A stretch of 64,000 nucleotides of DNA from Clostridium beijerinckii. GTDB taxonomy: Bacteria; Bacillota; Clostridia; Clostridiales; Clostridiaceae. The position numbers and the translations under genes are program-made. Shown here piece after piece: positions 28,916-38,126 of this stretch. The notes beneath the pieces were generated by a model. It had not been told where the DNA came from, did no database searches, and saw only the letters and a program-made list of their open reading frames with translations. The stretch is taken from positions 2,756,001-2,820,000 of the forward strand of contig NZ_CP073653.1 in the NCBI RefSeq assembly GCF_018223745.1. Reading direction: 5' to 3'. Every line of letters begins with the position of its first letter. The first letter of the stretch is position 1.

Positions 28916-28946
28916 AAGGCTATCTATTAATTAAGATAGCCTTTTT
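28916..28946. terminator. Terminator between convergent units
   Basis: AAGGCTATCT pairs perfectly with AGATAGCCTT, then T run; A-rich on the other side. Confidence 0.85.
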
Positions 28947-28966
28947 GTGTTTATAGAAATTAAGAA

Positions 28967-30001
28967 TTAACATGGTAACTTGATTATAAAAGTAGATCCT
29001 TTTTTACATTCACTATATACATCTATTTCTCCACCACATAAGTCAACAATTCTTTTTACTAGGGCTAATCCCAAACCGTTGCCTTCAGAAGAATGTGATT
29101 TATCGCCTTGATAAAACTTATCAAAGATATGCTTTTGTGTATCTTCGTTCATGCCTATGCCATTATCTGAAATGCTTGTTGTAATCCAGTTTTTATCTTT
29201 CTTTAAAGTGCATCTAATAGTACCATTTTCAGGTGTAAATTTTATTGCATTACTAAGTATGTTTATCCATACTTGCATCAACAGTTCTTCATTTCCATGA
29301 AAAGTAATTGAGTCTAAATCTATATCTAAGTCAATATTTTTATTGGACCATTTGGATTCTAAAAGCAATAGAGTTTGTCTTAGTTGTTCATCTAATTTGA
29401 ATCTGCTTCTTTCTGCTATTATATCTTGATTTTCTAGTCTTGAGATCTGTAATATGCTGCCAACTAAGCTTGATAGCCTTTTTGTATTATTTAGTATTTT
29501 ATCTGTATATTTAGACTTTTCTTCTTTACTTAGATTGTTATCCTGTAGCAAAGTTGTGTAACCTTCAATAGATGCAAGGGGAGTCTTAAATTCATGGGAC
29601 ACATTAGCAATAAAGTCACTTCGAAAAGTTTCTATGTTATTTAGTTCGTCTACCATAATATTAAAGTTCTGAGACATTTTTTGTAGCTCTTCAACGTAGT
29701 AATACTTATCTTCATCTAATTTGATATTAAAATTACCTTTTCCGACTTCCATAATTGCTTCACTAAATTTTACTAGTGGAGCTAATATTTTTTTACCTAT
29801 TATAGCTGATATGGTTGTCCCAACTATTATACTAATTATAGATAGATCAATAATTGGCCAAAGAAACTTATTAGCTTCCGAAGAGAAATTTGGATGAAAG
29901 ATTATGGCTAAAATTGCAGTAAGCACTGATGATACAAACATTATTGAAAAAATAATAAATGAAAAGACTAAGCCTAATTTTAAATTTGGTTTATCATTCA
30001 T
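28967..30001 (-). CDS. Sensor histidine kinase
   Basis: Membrane kinase of 344 residues: two helices (about 10-33 and 45-68) with only a short loop between them, HAMP (70-125), HisKA with phospho-acceptor in VSHEFKTPLASIEGY (near 135-149), and an ATPase domain with NILSNAIKFT (N box), DNGIGM (G1) and GNGLGLAL (G2). The short extracellular part suggests intramembrane sensing. It overlaps the response-regulator gene by 8 bp, so the two are co-translated. Confidence 0.93.
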   Translation of the reverse strand: MNDKPNLKLGLVFSFIIFSIMFVSSVLTAILAIIFHPNFSSEANKFLWPIIDLSIISIIVGTTISAIIGKKILAPLVKFSEAIMEVGKGNFNIKLDEDKYYYVEELQKMSQNFNIMVDELNNIETFRSDFIANVSHEFKTPLASIEGYTTLLQDNNLSKEEKSKYTDKILNNTKRLSSLVGSILQISRLENQDIIAERSRFKLDEQLRQTLLLLESKWSNKNIDLDIDLDSITFHGNEELLMQVWINILSNAIKFTPENGTIRCTLKKDKNWITTSISDNGIGMNEDTQKHIFDKFYQGDKSHSSEGNGLGLALVKRIVDLCGGEIDVYSECKKGSTFIIKLPC

Positions 30002-30671
30002 AATTTTTTACCACCTTATATCCGAGTCCTCTTACAGTCAAGATATCAAAATCTATGTTATTTTTAAAGCGATCACGCAAACGGTTAATATGTACATCTA
30101 CTGTTCTTATATCAGTTTCAGAATCAAGTCCCCAAAATTCATCCATAAGTTCTTGTCTTGTGAATATGCGATTAGGATATGAAATAAGCTTATATAGAAT
30201 ATAAAATTCCTTTTGTGGAAGGACTGTTGCCTCACCATTTTGATATACTGACAAGGAATCATATTCAAGCATGGTATCACCAACGATTTGCTTTCTTTCA
30301 CTAATAATCTGAGCTCTTCTAAGTAATGCACCTACTCTTAACACCATTTCGTTAACATCAATTGGTTTAACCATGTAGTCATCAATTCCAAGAAGAAAAC
30401 CACGTTGCTTATCCTGAAAGCTTTCCTTAGCTGTAATCATTAATATAGGTAGATTAAATTGAGCATCACGAATAGATTTTATTAGTTCAAAACCATCCAT
30501 ATTTGGCATCATGATATCAGAAATAATTAAATCAATATATTCCTTATCCAAAACATTAAGCGCTTCGATTCCATCTTTCGCACTAGTAGTTTTATAGCCA
30601 TTTTTAAGTAAAACAGTTGAAAATAATTCTCTTAACTCTTTGTCGTCTTCTACAATCAAAATATGAAACAT
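29994..30671 (-). CDS. OmpR/PhoB-family response regulator
   Basis: Partner of the downstream kinase, 225 residues. Receiver domain (1-118) with the acidic pair near EDD, phospho-acceptor Asp in LIISDIMMPNMDG (near 53) and the KPID lysine; winged-helix DNA-binding domain (130-223) with RTVDVHINRLRDRF. ATG 30671 follows GGAGGT on the minus strand. Target genes not identifiable here. Confidence 0.94.
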   Translation of the reverse strand: MFHILIVEDDKELRELFSTVLLKNGYKTTSAKDGIEALNVLDKEYIDLIISDIMMPNMDGFELIKSIRDAQFNLPILMITAKESFQDKQRGFLLGIDDYMVKPIDVNEMVLRVGALLRRAQIISERKQIVGDTMLEYDSLSVYQNGEATVLPQKEFYILYKLISYPNRIFTRQELMDEFWGLDSETDIRTVDVHINRLRDRFKNNIDFDILTVRGLGYKVVKNYE

Positions 30672-31038
30672 TTATATACCTCCATTTTATGCACTAATTA
30701 TACTACTTTTTTATCTATGTTTAAAAGTATCATATCTATATATAAATTCAAGTATTTAATTATAGATAAAATATTTACTATAATAATTAAATTTGAAATA
30801 AATAGAAAAGTTTAAATTCAGTTAATAATTCTATGATACACTCCATATTAAAATAACATAAGTAGCAAATGATAGCTATAGATAAATAATAATCCAAATA
30901 ATTTTAGGCTGATATGTTTTGTAAATCATAAAAATTAAGATATTTTTTAGGTTACAAACAAAGTATAAAAATTAAAAGTGTGGTATTATTTTCATGTACA
31001 TATAAAATATTTCAATGATTTATTTGCATGTGAATCAT
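30672..31038. other. Divergent promoter region, no gene recognised
   Basis: Very AT-rich spacer between the response-regulator gene and the TetR operon. An extended -10 TGGTATTAT lies at 30981-30989, reading toward the TetR gene. Nothing else recognised. Confidence 0.45.
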
Positions 31039-31056
31039 TGACTGTCTGGTCGGTCA
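31039..31056. promoter_or_regulatory. Putative TetR operator
   Basis: Imperfect 18-bp palindrome TGACTGTCTGGTCGGTCA overlapping a TTGACT -35 candidate, 74 bp before the TetR start codon. Shape and core match operators of AcrR/TetR-type regulators; expected to mediate autorepression of the efflux operon. Confidence 0.65.
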
Positions 31057-31129
31057 TTTAAATAAAATGTGAATATAATGAGTCAGTAATTTATTGTAAT
31101 ACAGTATTTTTATAAGTGAGGTGGTTTTT

Positions 31130-31744
31130 TTGGCAAGATTAAAAAATAAGGAAAATGAAATTCTTGCCGCTGCAATAGACATATTTTTCAAAAAAGGTTT
31201 TTCGGGAACTAATATGCAGGATATTGCGGACAAGGCACAGATAGGTAAGGGTACAATATATGAATACTTTAGAAGTAAAGATGATTTATTTGTACAAGCT
31301 TTAAAGTACGACCATAGAAATTTCACTATGAATGCAAACCAGAAGATATCACAAGAAGAATCATTTCTTAAAAAGCTAGGAAAGCTTATAGAATTAACTG
31401 AGCATGCTGTTATAGAAAGGGCTGGAAGGATAAGTTATTATATAACAAATGAGATTTCAGAATTAAATCCTGAAGCAAAACGTGATCTTGAAGATTTTAT
31501 AAAAGATATAAAAAGAAATGGAAAAAATATTACATACAATATTCTAAAGCAAGGTATAGAAGAGGGGGCGGTAATGGATACAGGCATAGACATTGATTTT
31601 GCTACAAATGTTATAGGAGGAATGGTGGCATTACATTGTCATCGGACTTGTCATGAAAATTATTATTCAGTAGAACAAAGAAGAGAGGAAAATGAAAAGC
31701 TGATAAATTTTATTATGGGTGGAATTGGTGCAAAGAAAAATTAA
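31130..31744 (+). CDS. TetR/AcrR-family regulator of the RND operon
   Basis: Repressor of 204 residues: helix-turn-helix region ILAAAIDIFFKKGF...TNMQDIADKAQIGKGTIYEYF (about 10-50) and an all-helical ligand domain. TTG 31130 is chosen because GAGGTGG (31118-31124) precedes it at a normal distance; the in-frame GTG 31121 overlaps that ribosome site. First gene of a four-gene stretch with MFP, RND and TolC-like genes and a palindromic operator in its promoter, so it very likely controls them in response to a toxic compound. Confidence 0.9.
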   Translation: MARLKNKENEILAAAIDIFFKKGFSGTNMQDIADKAQIGKGTIYEYFRSKDDLFVQALKYDHRNFTMNANQKISQEESFLKKLGKLIELTEHAVIERAGRISYYITNEISELNPEAKRDLEDFIKDIKRNGKNITYNILKQGIEEGAVMDTGIDIDFATNVIGGMVALHCHRTCHENYYSVEQRREENEKLINFIMGGIGAKKN

Positions 31745-31803
31745 TTTTATAATATATAAATTAACAAAATAAACTATATGTTTACAAATTAGGAGTGTGA
31801 AAC

Positions 31804-33099
31804 ATGAAAAATGTAAAAAAAATAGTTATATACGCTGTAATTGTTATAGCCGTAATAGGTTGTGCAGCAGTAGCTAAAACCAAATTGTTTTCAGCTAAAA
31901 AGGCAGAAACTACTGCTGTTGCTGTGAGTAAAACCACTGTTGAAGCACAGATTGCTAAAGCAGAAGAAAAAAGTTTAGGGGATTCATATAAAGCAACACT
32001 AGAAGCTTATCAGCAAGGAATAGTAACTAGTAAGATAGCAGCAAAGGTTGTTGCTGTGTCGATTGAAAATGGACAATATGTAAATGCTGGTGATACTATA
32101 GCTACGCTTGATGACCAAGATATACAAAATAGTATAAAAACTGCACAAGCTCAGGTAGAAGTTAGTGAGCAGCAAGTAAATTCAACGCAGCAACAACTAA
32201 ATTCATCGCAAGTAACGCTACAGAAATTGCAAATTCTTATGGACGATGCACAGCGTAATTATGATAGACAAAAGACCCTTTTTGATGGAGGTGCTATATC
32301 AAAAACAGATCTTGAGTCATCTGAAAAAGCTCTAAACACTTCTAAAGCAGATTATAGTTCAGGATTAGCAAGTATTGAATCGGCAAAAGCAAGCATTGAA
32401 AGTTCAAAAGCAAGTTTAGAAGCACAAAAGGTAAATTTGCAAAAGGCTCAAAGCGATTTAGCTAACACAGTGATTAAAGCTCCTATAAGTGGCGTAATAA
32501 GCGATAAAGTTTTAAATGTAGGACAGATGGCATCTCAGGGAGCAGCTCTTGCAAAGGTTAATGATATATCCTCTGTATATGCAACAATACAAGTACCACA
32601 AGAGAAAATAACTGGAGTAAAAATAGGTCAAGCTGCAACAATTACCGTAGATGGAAATGATAAAACATATGATGGCACTATTGAAGCTATGGACTCTGCA
32701 GCGGATGCTACAACTAGAGTATTCAATTGTAAAGTAAAAATAGATAATGGCGATAAGTCACTGTTACCTGGTATTTTTGGAAAGGTACAGCTTATTAGCG
32801 AGGAAAAAGCACAAGTTATAACTGTTCCAATTAGTGCTTTAGCTGGTAACGAAGGAGATTATTCTGTTTTCTTAAATGATAATGGAATAGCTAAAAAGCA
32901 AAAAATTACAATTGGTGAAACTAATGAAAATAACGTTGAAATAACAGATGGTATTAAAGAAGGGGATCAGGTAATATGTACTAATATAAGTACGCTTCAA
33001 GAGGGTAGTGAAGTAGATGCAATTATAAAGGACGATAGTTCTTCAGATAACACAGCTTCTGAACAAGATGGCGGTGCAGATGATACAACAAATAAGTAG
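31804..33099 (+). CDS. RND efflux adaptor (membrane fusion protein, HlyD/AcrA type)
   Basis: Adaptor of 431 residues: N-terminal hydrophobic segment (6-25) with a lipobox-like VIGC, then lipoyl half-domains flanking a long coiled coil (about 105-215) rich in Gln, Ser and Lys, a beta-barrel domain (APISGVISDKVLNVG onward) and membrane-proximal domain. The acidic Ser/Asp tail is low complexity. It links the RND pump to an exit duct. ATG 31804 follows AGGAGTG; 12 bp separate it from the RND gene. Confidence 0.93.
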   Translation: MKNVKKIVIYAVIVIAVIGCAAVAKTKLFSAKKAETTAVAVSKTTVEAQIAKAEEKSLGDSYKATLEAYQQGIVTSKIAAKVVAVSIENGQYVNAGDTIATLDDQDIQNSIKTAQAQVEVSEQQVNSTQQQLNSSQVTLQKLQILMDDAQRNYDRQKTLFDGGAISKTDLESSEKALNTSKADYSSGLASIESAKASIESSKASLEAQKVNLQKAQSDLANTVIKAPISGVISDKVLNVGQMASQGAALAKVNDISSVYATIQVPQEKITGVKIGQAATITVDGNDKTYDGTIEAMDSAADATTRVFNCKVKIDNGDKSLLPGIFGKVQLISEEKAQVITVPISALAGNEGDYSVFLNDNGIAKKQKITIGETNENNVEITDGIKEGDQVICTNISTLQEGSEVDAIIKDDSSSDNTASEQDGGADDTTNK

Positions 33100-33111
33100 G
33101 AGGGATAATAA

Positions 33112-36100
33112 ATGAATATAGCAAATATTAGTATTAAAAGACCTGTATTTATATCAGTTATAATGATTGTCCTTACTATTTTAGGATTTGTATGCTATAA
33201 GGGATTGACACTTAATGATATGCCAAATGCTGATATGCCTTATGTTTCCGTAGTAGTAACAGAAAACGGAGCTACACCAGAAAATATAGAAAGTAAAGTA
33301 ACAAAACAGATAGAAGATGCAGTACAGCAAATTTCTGGAGTTCAAAATATAACTTCAAGTGTAAGCTCTGGGATGTCACAAACTGTTATAGAATTCGATT
33401 TAAGTAAAAATGGTGAAGTTGCAGCACAAGAAGTTAGAGATAAGATTTCAAGTGTTAGAGGTAAATTACCAACTGATGCTGATGATCCGATAATTTCTAA
33501 GTTTGATATGTCGGCAACATCAATTATATCCATAGCTGTTTATGGTTCAACTGATAATCAAAAAATGACAGACTTTGTAGATAATACTCTAAAGCCAAAG
33601 TTATATGCGGTATCGGGTGTTGGAGCCGTAAATGTATCTGGTGAGGATACAAGAGAAATTCATATAAAGTTAGATAATAATAAATTATTACAATATGGCC
33701 TTACATCAGGTGCTGTAATAAATAGTATCAAGAGTGATAATATTGATCAGTCAACTGGTAAAGTTATTGATGGAGATAACCAAATATCTATTACAACAAA
33801 TAGTAAAATACAAAAAGTAGAAGATTTTAAGAATATATTGGTGTCCAACAAAAACGGAACAGAGATTAGAGTAAAAGATATTGCAACAGTTGAAGATGGG
33901 ATTGTTGAAAAAACAAGCCAAGCTTACTATCAAGGTAATCCGTCAATTGGTATTGATATCGTTAAGCAATCTGGTGCTAATACAGTAGAAGTTGCAAAAG
34001 AAGCTAAAGCAGCATTAGAACAAGTTAAAACTTCATTACCAGAAGGTATGCATGCTGATATTGTTACTGATAATTCAACATCAATAAAAGATACAGTAGA
34101 TGATGTTATGAATACTATCATAGAAGGATGTATATTAGCAGTTGTTATTGTATTTTTATTCTTAAATGAATGGGAAAGTACCCTTATAAGTGCATCATCT
34201 CTTCCGATATCTATAATAACTACTTTTATTTGTATGAAAGAGATGGACTTTACATTAAATACTATGTCTTTAATGGCATTATCACTTGCAGTAGGGCTTT
34301 TAATTGATGATGCTATAGTTGTTATAGAAAACATTGTAAGGCATCTTCATATGGGAAAACATCCAATTGATGCTGCTAAGGATGCTACCTCAGAAATTGG
34401 ATTTGCAGTAATAGCAACAACTTTAGCTGTTATTGCAGTATTCTTGCCTATGGCAATGATAGCTGGAATAATTGGAAAGTTCTTTATTGAGTTTGCACTT
34501 ACAATTGTTTTTAGTATGGCAGTTTCATTGTTTGTATCATTTACCCTTGTACCAATGATGTCATCTAGAATGCTTAGATCAGAAAGAAAAGAAAGTAAAA
34601 CATTTATTGGTAAGTTTTTTGGATGGTTTAATCATAAATTCGACATTTTTGCCGAGAAATATTCACATTTATTAGCTTTTCTTCTTCATAAGAGGATAAC
34701 AGTCTTGGCTGTTTGCGCAGTTATGTTTATAGCTAGTCTTTCACTTATTCCATCATTAGGTTTCGTAATGATACCTATAACTGATAAAGGACAAATAACA
34801 GTTAATGCTAATTTTGATTCAGGAATAACATTAGATACTGCAAGTAAGGAAACTAAACAGATTGAAGAGATTGTTAAGAAAAATCCAGAAGTTGAATATG
34901 TATATTCAACAGTTACTAATAGTAAAGCAACAGTTAATATTACATTGGTAGATAAGAAACAACGTAAGATTAGCTCGAGAGATATGGCGCAAAAACTTGG
35001 AACAGATCTAAAGATACTGCCTGGAATGGATATTACAGCATCAGCTGCATCTATGGGAGGTGGTGGCGGATCTTCAAAAGATGTAGCTATTAATCTTGTT
35101 GGTGATGATAGAGCAAAAGTTCAAGCTTTCGCAGAAAAGATGAAAGCAGAGATGGCTAAAGATCCAGATGCTACTAATGTTGGTGTTAATACCAATTCAG
35201 GTACACCAGAGGTAAAAATGACTGTTGATCGTGATAAAGCTGCTGATTTAGGTGTTAACAGTTCAGACGTAGCTAGTACCTTGGCTACATTATTTAATGG
35301 TTCAACTGTAACTAAGTATGATGGTGGAAAAGATAGATATGATGTTAAAGTTTTGCTTCAAGATGAGCAGCGTAAAAATCTTAGTAATCTTGATGGAATT
35401 TACGTTTCAGGTTCAAACAATAAGCTTGTTCCGCTAACTGAAGTAACTAAAAAAGTTGTTGGAACAACTTCTTCAACATTACATAGGTACAATAAGCAGG
35501 CACAAGTCGAACTTTCTTGTAATGTAAGAGGTTTATCTACTGGAACTTTACAAAATAAGTATTTAGCTAAGATAAAAAGTGAATTGCCGGCGGGAGTTTC
35601 TTTGTCTGTTGGAGGAATGAATGGAACTATGCAGAAGAGTATGATTAGTTTGGTGCAAAATTCAGTTTTATCAGTTCTTTTATTATATTTAGTTATGGCA
35701 GCCCAATTTGAAAGTTTCGTTGACCCTATAGCTATAATGTTCGCTCTACCACTAGCATTGATTGGAGCAATAATAGGATTATATGTTGGTGGAAGTCAAT
35801 TAAGCATGATGGCAGCAATAGGTATTGTAATGCTTATGGGACTGGTTGCTAAAAATGGTATATTGCTTATTGATGCTGCAAAGGAAAGAATTAAAAAGGG
35901 AATGCCGAGAAATGAGGCTTTAGTAGAAGCTGGGCTTGTAAGATTACGTCCTATAATCATGACTACTTTAGCAATGATATTTGGTATGATTCCTACAGCA
36001 TTAGCTACAGGAGCAGGTACTGAAATGCGTAAGCCGATGGCACAAGCGGTAATTGGAGGATTAATCACTTCAACAATATTAACATTATTCGTAGTTCCAA

Positions 36101-36201
36101 TAGTTTATACAATACTTGATGGATTGAAAAAAAGATTTGCAAAAAAAATTCATAGAAAAAAATCAACGCCAATTGATAGCGAATCAAATGTAGGCATATA
36201 A
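33112..36201 (+). CDS. RND-family efflux transporter (AcrB/HAE1-like)
   Basis: Proton-driven exporter of 1029 residues with twelve predicted helices and two large extracytoplasmic loops (about 35-335 and 550-845). Starts MNIANISIKRPVFISV as usual. The helix-4 motif LAVGLLIDDAIVVIEN (near 395-410) carries the two adjacent aspartates needed for proton relay, and GLVAKNGILLIDAAKE is the matching helix-10 region. Ribosome site AGGAGGG precedes the ATG. Drug, lipid or solvent substrates are all possible. Confidence 0.95.
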   Translation: MNIANISIKRPVFISVIMIVLTILGFVCYKGLTLNDMPNADMPYVSVVVTENGATPENIESKVTKQIEDAVQQISGVQNITSSVSSGMSQTVIEFDLSKNGEVAAQEVRDKISSVRGKLPTDADDPIISKFDMSATSIISIAVYGSTDNQKMTDFVDNTLKPKLYAVSGVGAVNVSGEDTREIHIKLDNNKLLQYGLTSGAVINSIKSDNIDQSTGKVIDGDNQISITTNSKIQKVEDFKNILVSNKNGTEIRVKDIATVEDGIVEKTSQAYYQGNPSIGIDIVKQSGANTVEVAKEAKAALEQVKTSLPEGMHADIVTDNSTSIKDTVDDVMNTIIEGCILAVVIVFLFLNEWESTLISASSLPISIITTFICMKEMDFTLNTMSLMALSLAVGLLIDDAIVVIENIVRHLHMGKHPIDAAKDATSEIGFAVIATTLAVIAVFLPMAMIAGIIGKFFIEFALTIVFSMAVSLFVSFTLVPMMSSRMLRSERKESKTFIGKFFGWFNHKFDIFAEKYSHLLAFLLHKRITVLAVCAVMFIASLSLIPSLGFVMIPITDKGQITVNANFDSGITLDTASKETKQIEEIVKKNPEVEYVYSTVTNSKATVNITLVDKKQRKISSRDMAQKLGTDLKILPGMDITASAASMGGGGGSSKDVAINLVGDDRAKVQAFAEKMKAEMAKDPDATNVGVNTNSGTPEVKMTVDRDKAADLGVNSSDVASTLATLFNGSTVTKYDGGKDRYDVKVLLQDEQRKNLSNLDGIYVSGSNNKLVPLTEVTKKVVGTTSSTLHRYNKQAQVELSCNVRGLSTGTLQNKYLAKIKSELPAGVSLSVGGMNGTMQKSMISLVQNSVLSVLLLYLVMAAQFESFVDPIAIMFALPLALIGAIIGLYVGGSQLSMMAAIGIVMLMGLVAKNGILLIDAAKERIKKGMPRNEALVEAGLVRLRPIIMTTLAMIFGMIPTALATGAGTEMRKPMAQAVIGGLITSTILTLFVVPIVYTILDGLKKRFAKKIHRKKSTPIDSESNVGI

Positions 36202-36225
36202 CAAAGAAATTGCTAATTTTAATAA

Positions 36226-36256
36226 GATCATACTAAAATTAAGTTTTAGTATGATC
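36226..36256 (+). terminator. Hairpin between RND and TolC-like genes
   Basis: Perfect 13-bp stem GATCATACTAAAA / TTTTAGTATGATC, loop of five, but no strong T run after it on the + strand. It may attenuate transcription into the TolC-like gene or stabilise mRNA ends. Confidence 0.55.
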
Positions 36257-36434
36257 CATATATAAAGTGTATTAGCTTAAATACAAGGTTAAGGAGTAAA
36301 TCCTAAATTATTACTACATTTACTAAACATTAAAATTATAGTAAAATAAATCTATAACAGAAAAATAATCTAGTAAATAAAAAGAGAATTCGAATTTATA
36401 TTAAAATAAATATTAATGAAGAGGAGATTTATAC

Positions 36435-37763
36435 ATGAGAAAAAATATAAATAAGATAATAGCATTTGCAATAGGGATTAGTGTTATGAGTGGTAGCGTT
36501 GTACCAGCACTTGCAGCAGATTCAACTCAACAAACAACTACTAGTACAAGCACTGCAACAAATTCACAAATCGTAAACGGAAAGCCATTACTTACTTTAG
36601 ATGAAGCTGTAAAAGAGGCAATCAGCATAAGCGAAATATTACAACTTGATACTAGTAAAATAACTTACCAAGATAAGACTAATGACATAAATGAAGATTT
36701 AGATGATTCTAAAGACGTTAGTGGGGATGAAGAAGACTTTAATGATGATACTAGAGAAGCTAATGCAAATAAGGCTAGACAGCAAAGGGATTTTGATCAA
36801 GATGTTTTAGTTCAAAAAGTTACTAAAGCATACAACAATATTGTTACAAGTCAAATAAAAATAGATAAAGCTGAAAAAGAATTACAAATTAAAAACAAGA
36901 CATTAAGCGATGCAAAACTCAAAAGCAGTCTAGGAATGGTAACATCAAGTGATTTGAAATCAACTGAACTTGAAATTCAAAATTTACAAATAACACAAAA
37001 AACAAGTGAAAATACATTAAAGGACGCTGAATATAGCTTTAAAGTATTGACAGGTAAGGATGTAACACAATATGCTTTGGAACAGGATATTCCGTATGAG
37101 GCATTTAAAATAGATGGATCTATAGATAGTTACTTAGATAAAGTTATAGATAATTATTTAAAATACAGTGAACAATTAGTTAAGATTAATAATGAGTATT
37201 ATAATGATAAAGATAATTATATAACTGTATCAGGAAATGAATATAAAATAAGTGAGTTAAGTGCTAGTGGAGTTAATGACTTGGAAGAAGCTGCGGCTCA
37301 TGCAAAACAAGAATATGATGACGTTAAAAATAGTACTGATCCTGCTGATCAGGAAACAATTAATGAAAAAAAAGAAGCATATGATAAAGCAGAAAGCAAA
37401 TATTCAAATGCATTACCTGCACGTTTGTCATACCTAGGCACAAAGCTAACTATTGATGAAAATCAAACTAATTTAAACGAGAGTAAAAAGCAGTTTAAAG
37501 ACCAACTAAAAACACTTTATACAAATCTTATTACAGCAGAAGATAATATTAATTATATTAAACAAAATATAGAATTAAGTAATAAGAACCTTAGTGATGC
37601 AAAACTTAAATATGACTTAGGAATGATAACTGAATCTGCTTATAATACCCAAGTTTTGAGTAGTGAAGATTTAAACATTCAATTAAGAAGTCAAATTGAT
37701 ACTTATAACACATTAAAGCAAGAAATTCAAAAACCTTGGATAGCATTTTCAGGAGCAAAATAG
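36435..37763 (+). CDS. TolC-family (outer membrane efflux-like) protein
   Basis: Exported protein of 442 residues with a signal peptide (about 1-30, ending ALAA) and two TolC-type coiled-coil repeats: LSDAKLKSSLGMVTSSDLKSTE near 160 and LSDAKLKYDLGMITESAYNTQ near 390. Large parts are charged, low-complexity helix. The beta-barrel strands expected for an outer-membrane pore are not obvious. A clostridial cell has no outer membrane, so the protein may form a wall-spanning or pump-associated structure; that is inference. Its place after MFP and RND genes supports a joint export role. ATG follows GAGGAGAT. Confidence 0.8.
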   Translation: MRKNINKIIAFAIGISVMSGSVVPALAADSTQQTTTSTSTATNSQIVNGKPLLTLDEAVKEAISISEILQLDTSKITYQDKTNDINEDLDDSKDVSGDEEDFNDDTREANANKARQQRDFDQDVLVQKVTKAYNNIVTSQIKIDKAEKELQIKNKTLSDAKLKSSLGMVTSSDLKSTELEIQNLQITQKTSENTLKDAEYSFKVLTGKDVTQYALEQDIPYEAFKIDGSIDSYLDKVIDNYLKYSEQLVKINNEYYNDKDNYITVSGNEYKISELSASGVNDLEEAAAHAKQEYDDVKNSTDPADQETINEKKEAYDKAESKYSNALPARLSYLGTKLTIDENQTNLNESKKQFKDQLKTLYTNLITAEDNINYIKQNIELSNKNLSDAKLKYDLGMITESAYNTQVLSSEDLNIQLRSQIDTYNTLKQEIQKPWIAFSGAK

Positions 37764-37900
37764 AATTAACATTAAGAAACTTTATAATACTTAAATAAAT
37801 ATTAGCTTATTTACAAACCTAATGGTTAAAATACTTAAGAAATAAGAACATATTAATTTCAAATTCAGATTTTAGAGAGTTAAAGACTTCAGAAATATAT

Positions 37901-37945
37901 TCATACTAATTACCATATAAATAAGGTGATTAGTATGAATTATTT
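37901..37945 (+). terminator. Hairpin downstream of the TolC-like gene
   Basis: TCATACTAATTACC pairs with GGTGATTAGTATGA (14 bp, one wobble), followed by an AT-rich tail; probable end of the efflux operon. Confidence 0.6.
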
Positions 37946-38006
37946 ATAATATATATGTTGCAATTCACAATTACGGCTGAAATTCTTGCAATATTTTTAG
38001 AATTAT
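37945..38006 (+). repeat. ~60-bp interspersed repeat, copy 1
   Basis: Starts ATATATGTTGCAATTCACAA and ends with AAATTCT ... AGAATTAT, an inverted pair around TTGCAATATTTTT. Related copies lie at 55638-55713 and 59373-59440, same orientation. This copy has the shortest set of CACAATT units. Confidence 0.75.
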
Positions 38007-38042
38007 AACGTATATATAAAAGTTCAGCAGCATTAAAATGGT

Positions 38043-38083
38043 ACAAACTAAGTTTATATTATAATATTTAGTTTGTTTTTTTT
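38043..38083 (+). terminator. Strong terminator without an adjacent upstream gene
   Basis: ACAAACTAA pairs with TTAGTTTGT, followed by an uninterrupted T run (about ten). The nearest upstream coding end is 280 bp away, so it may end a small RNA or act as a leader attenuator for the TetR gene at 38127. Confidence 0.75.
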
Positions 38084-38126
38084 ATTAATGGTGGAAAATG
38101 CTAAATAAAAAAGGGAGAATTTTAGG

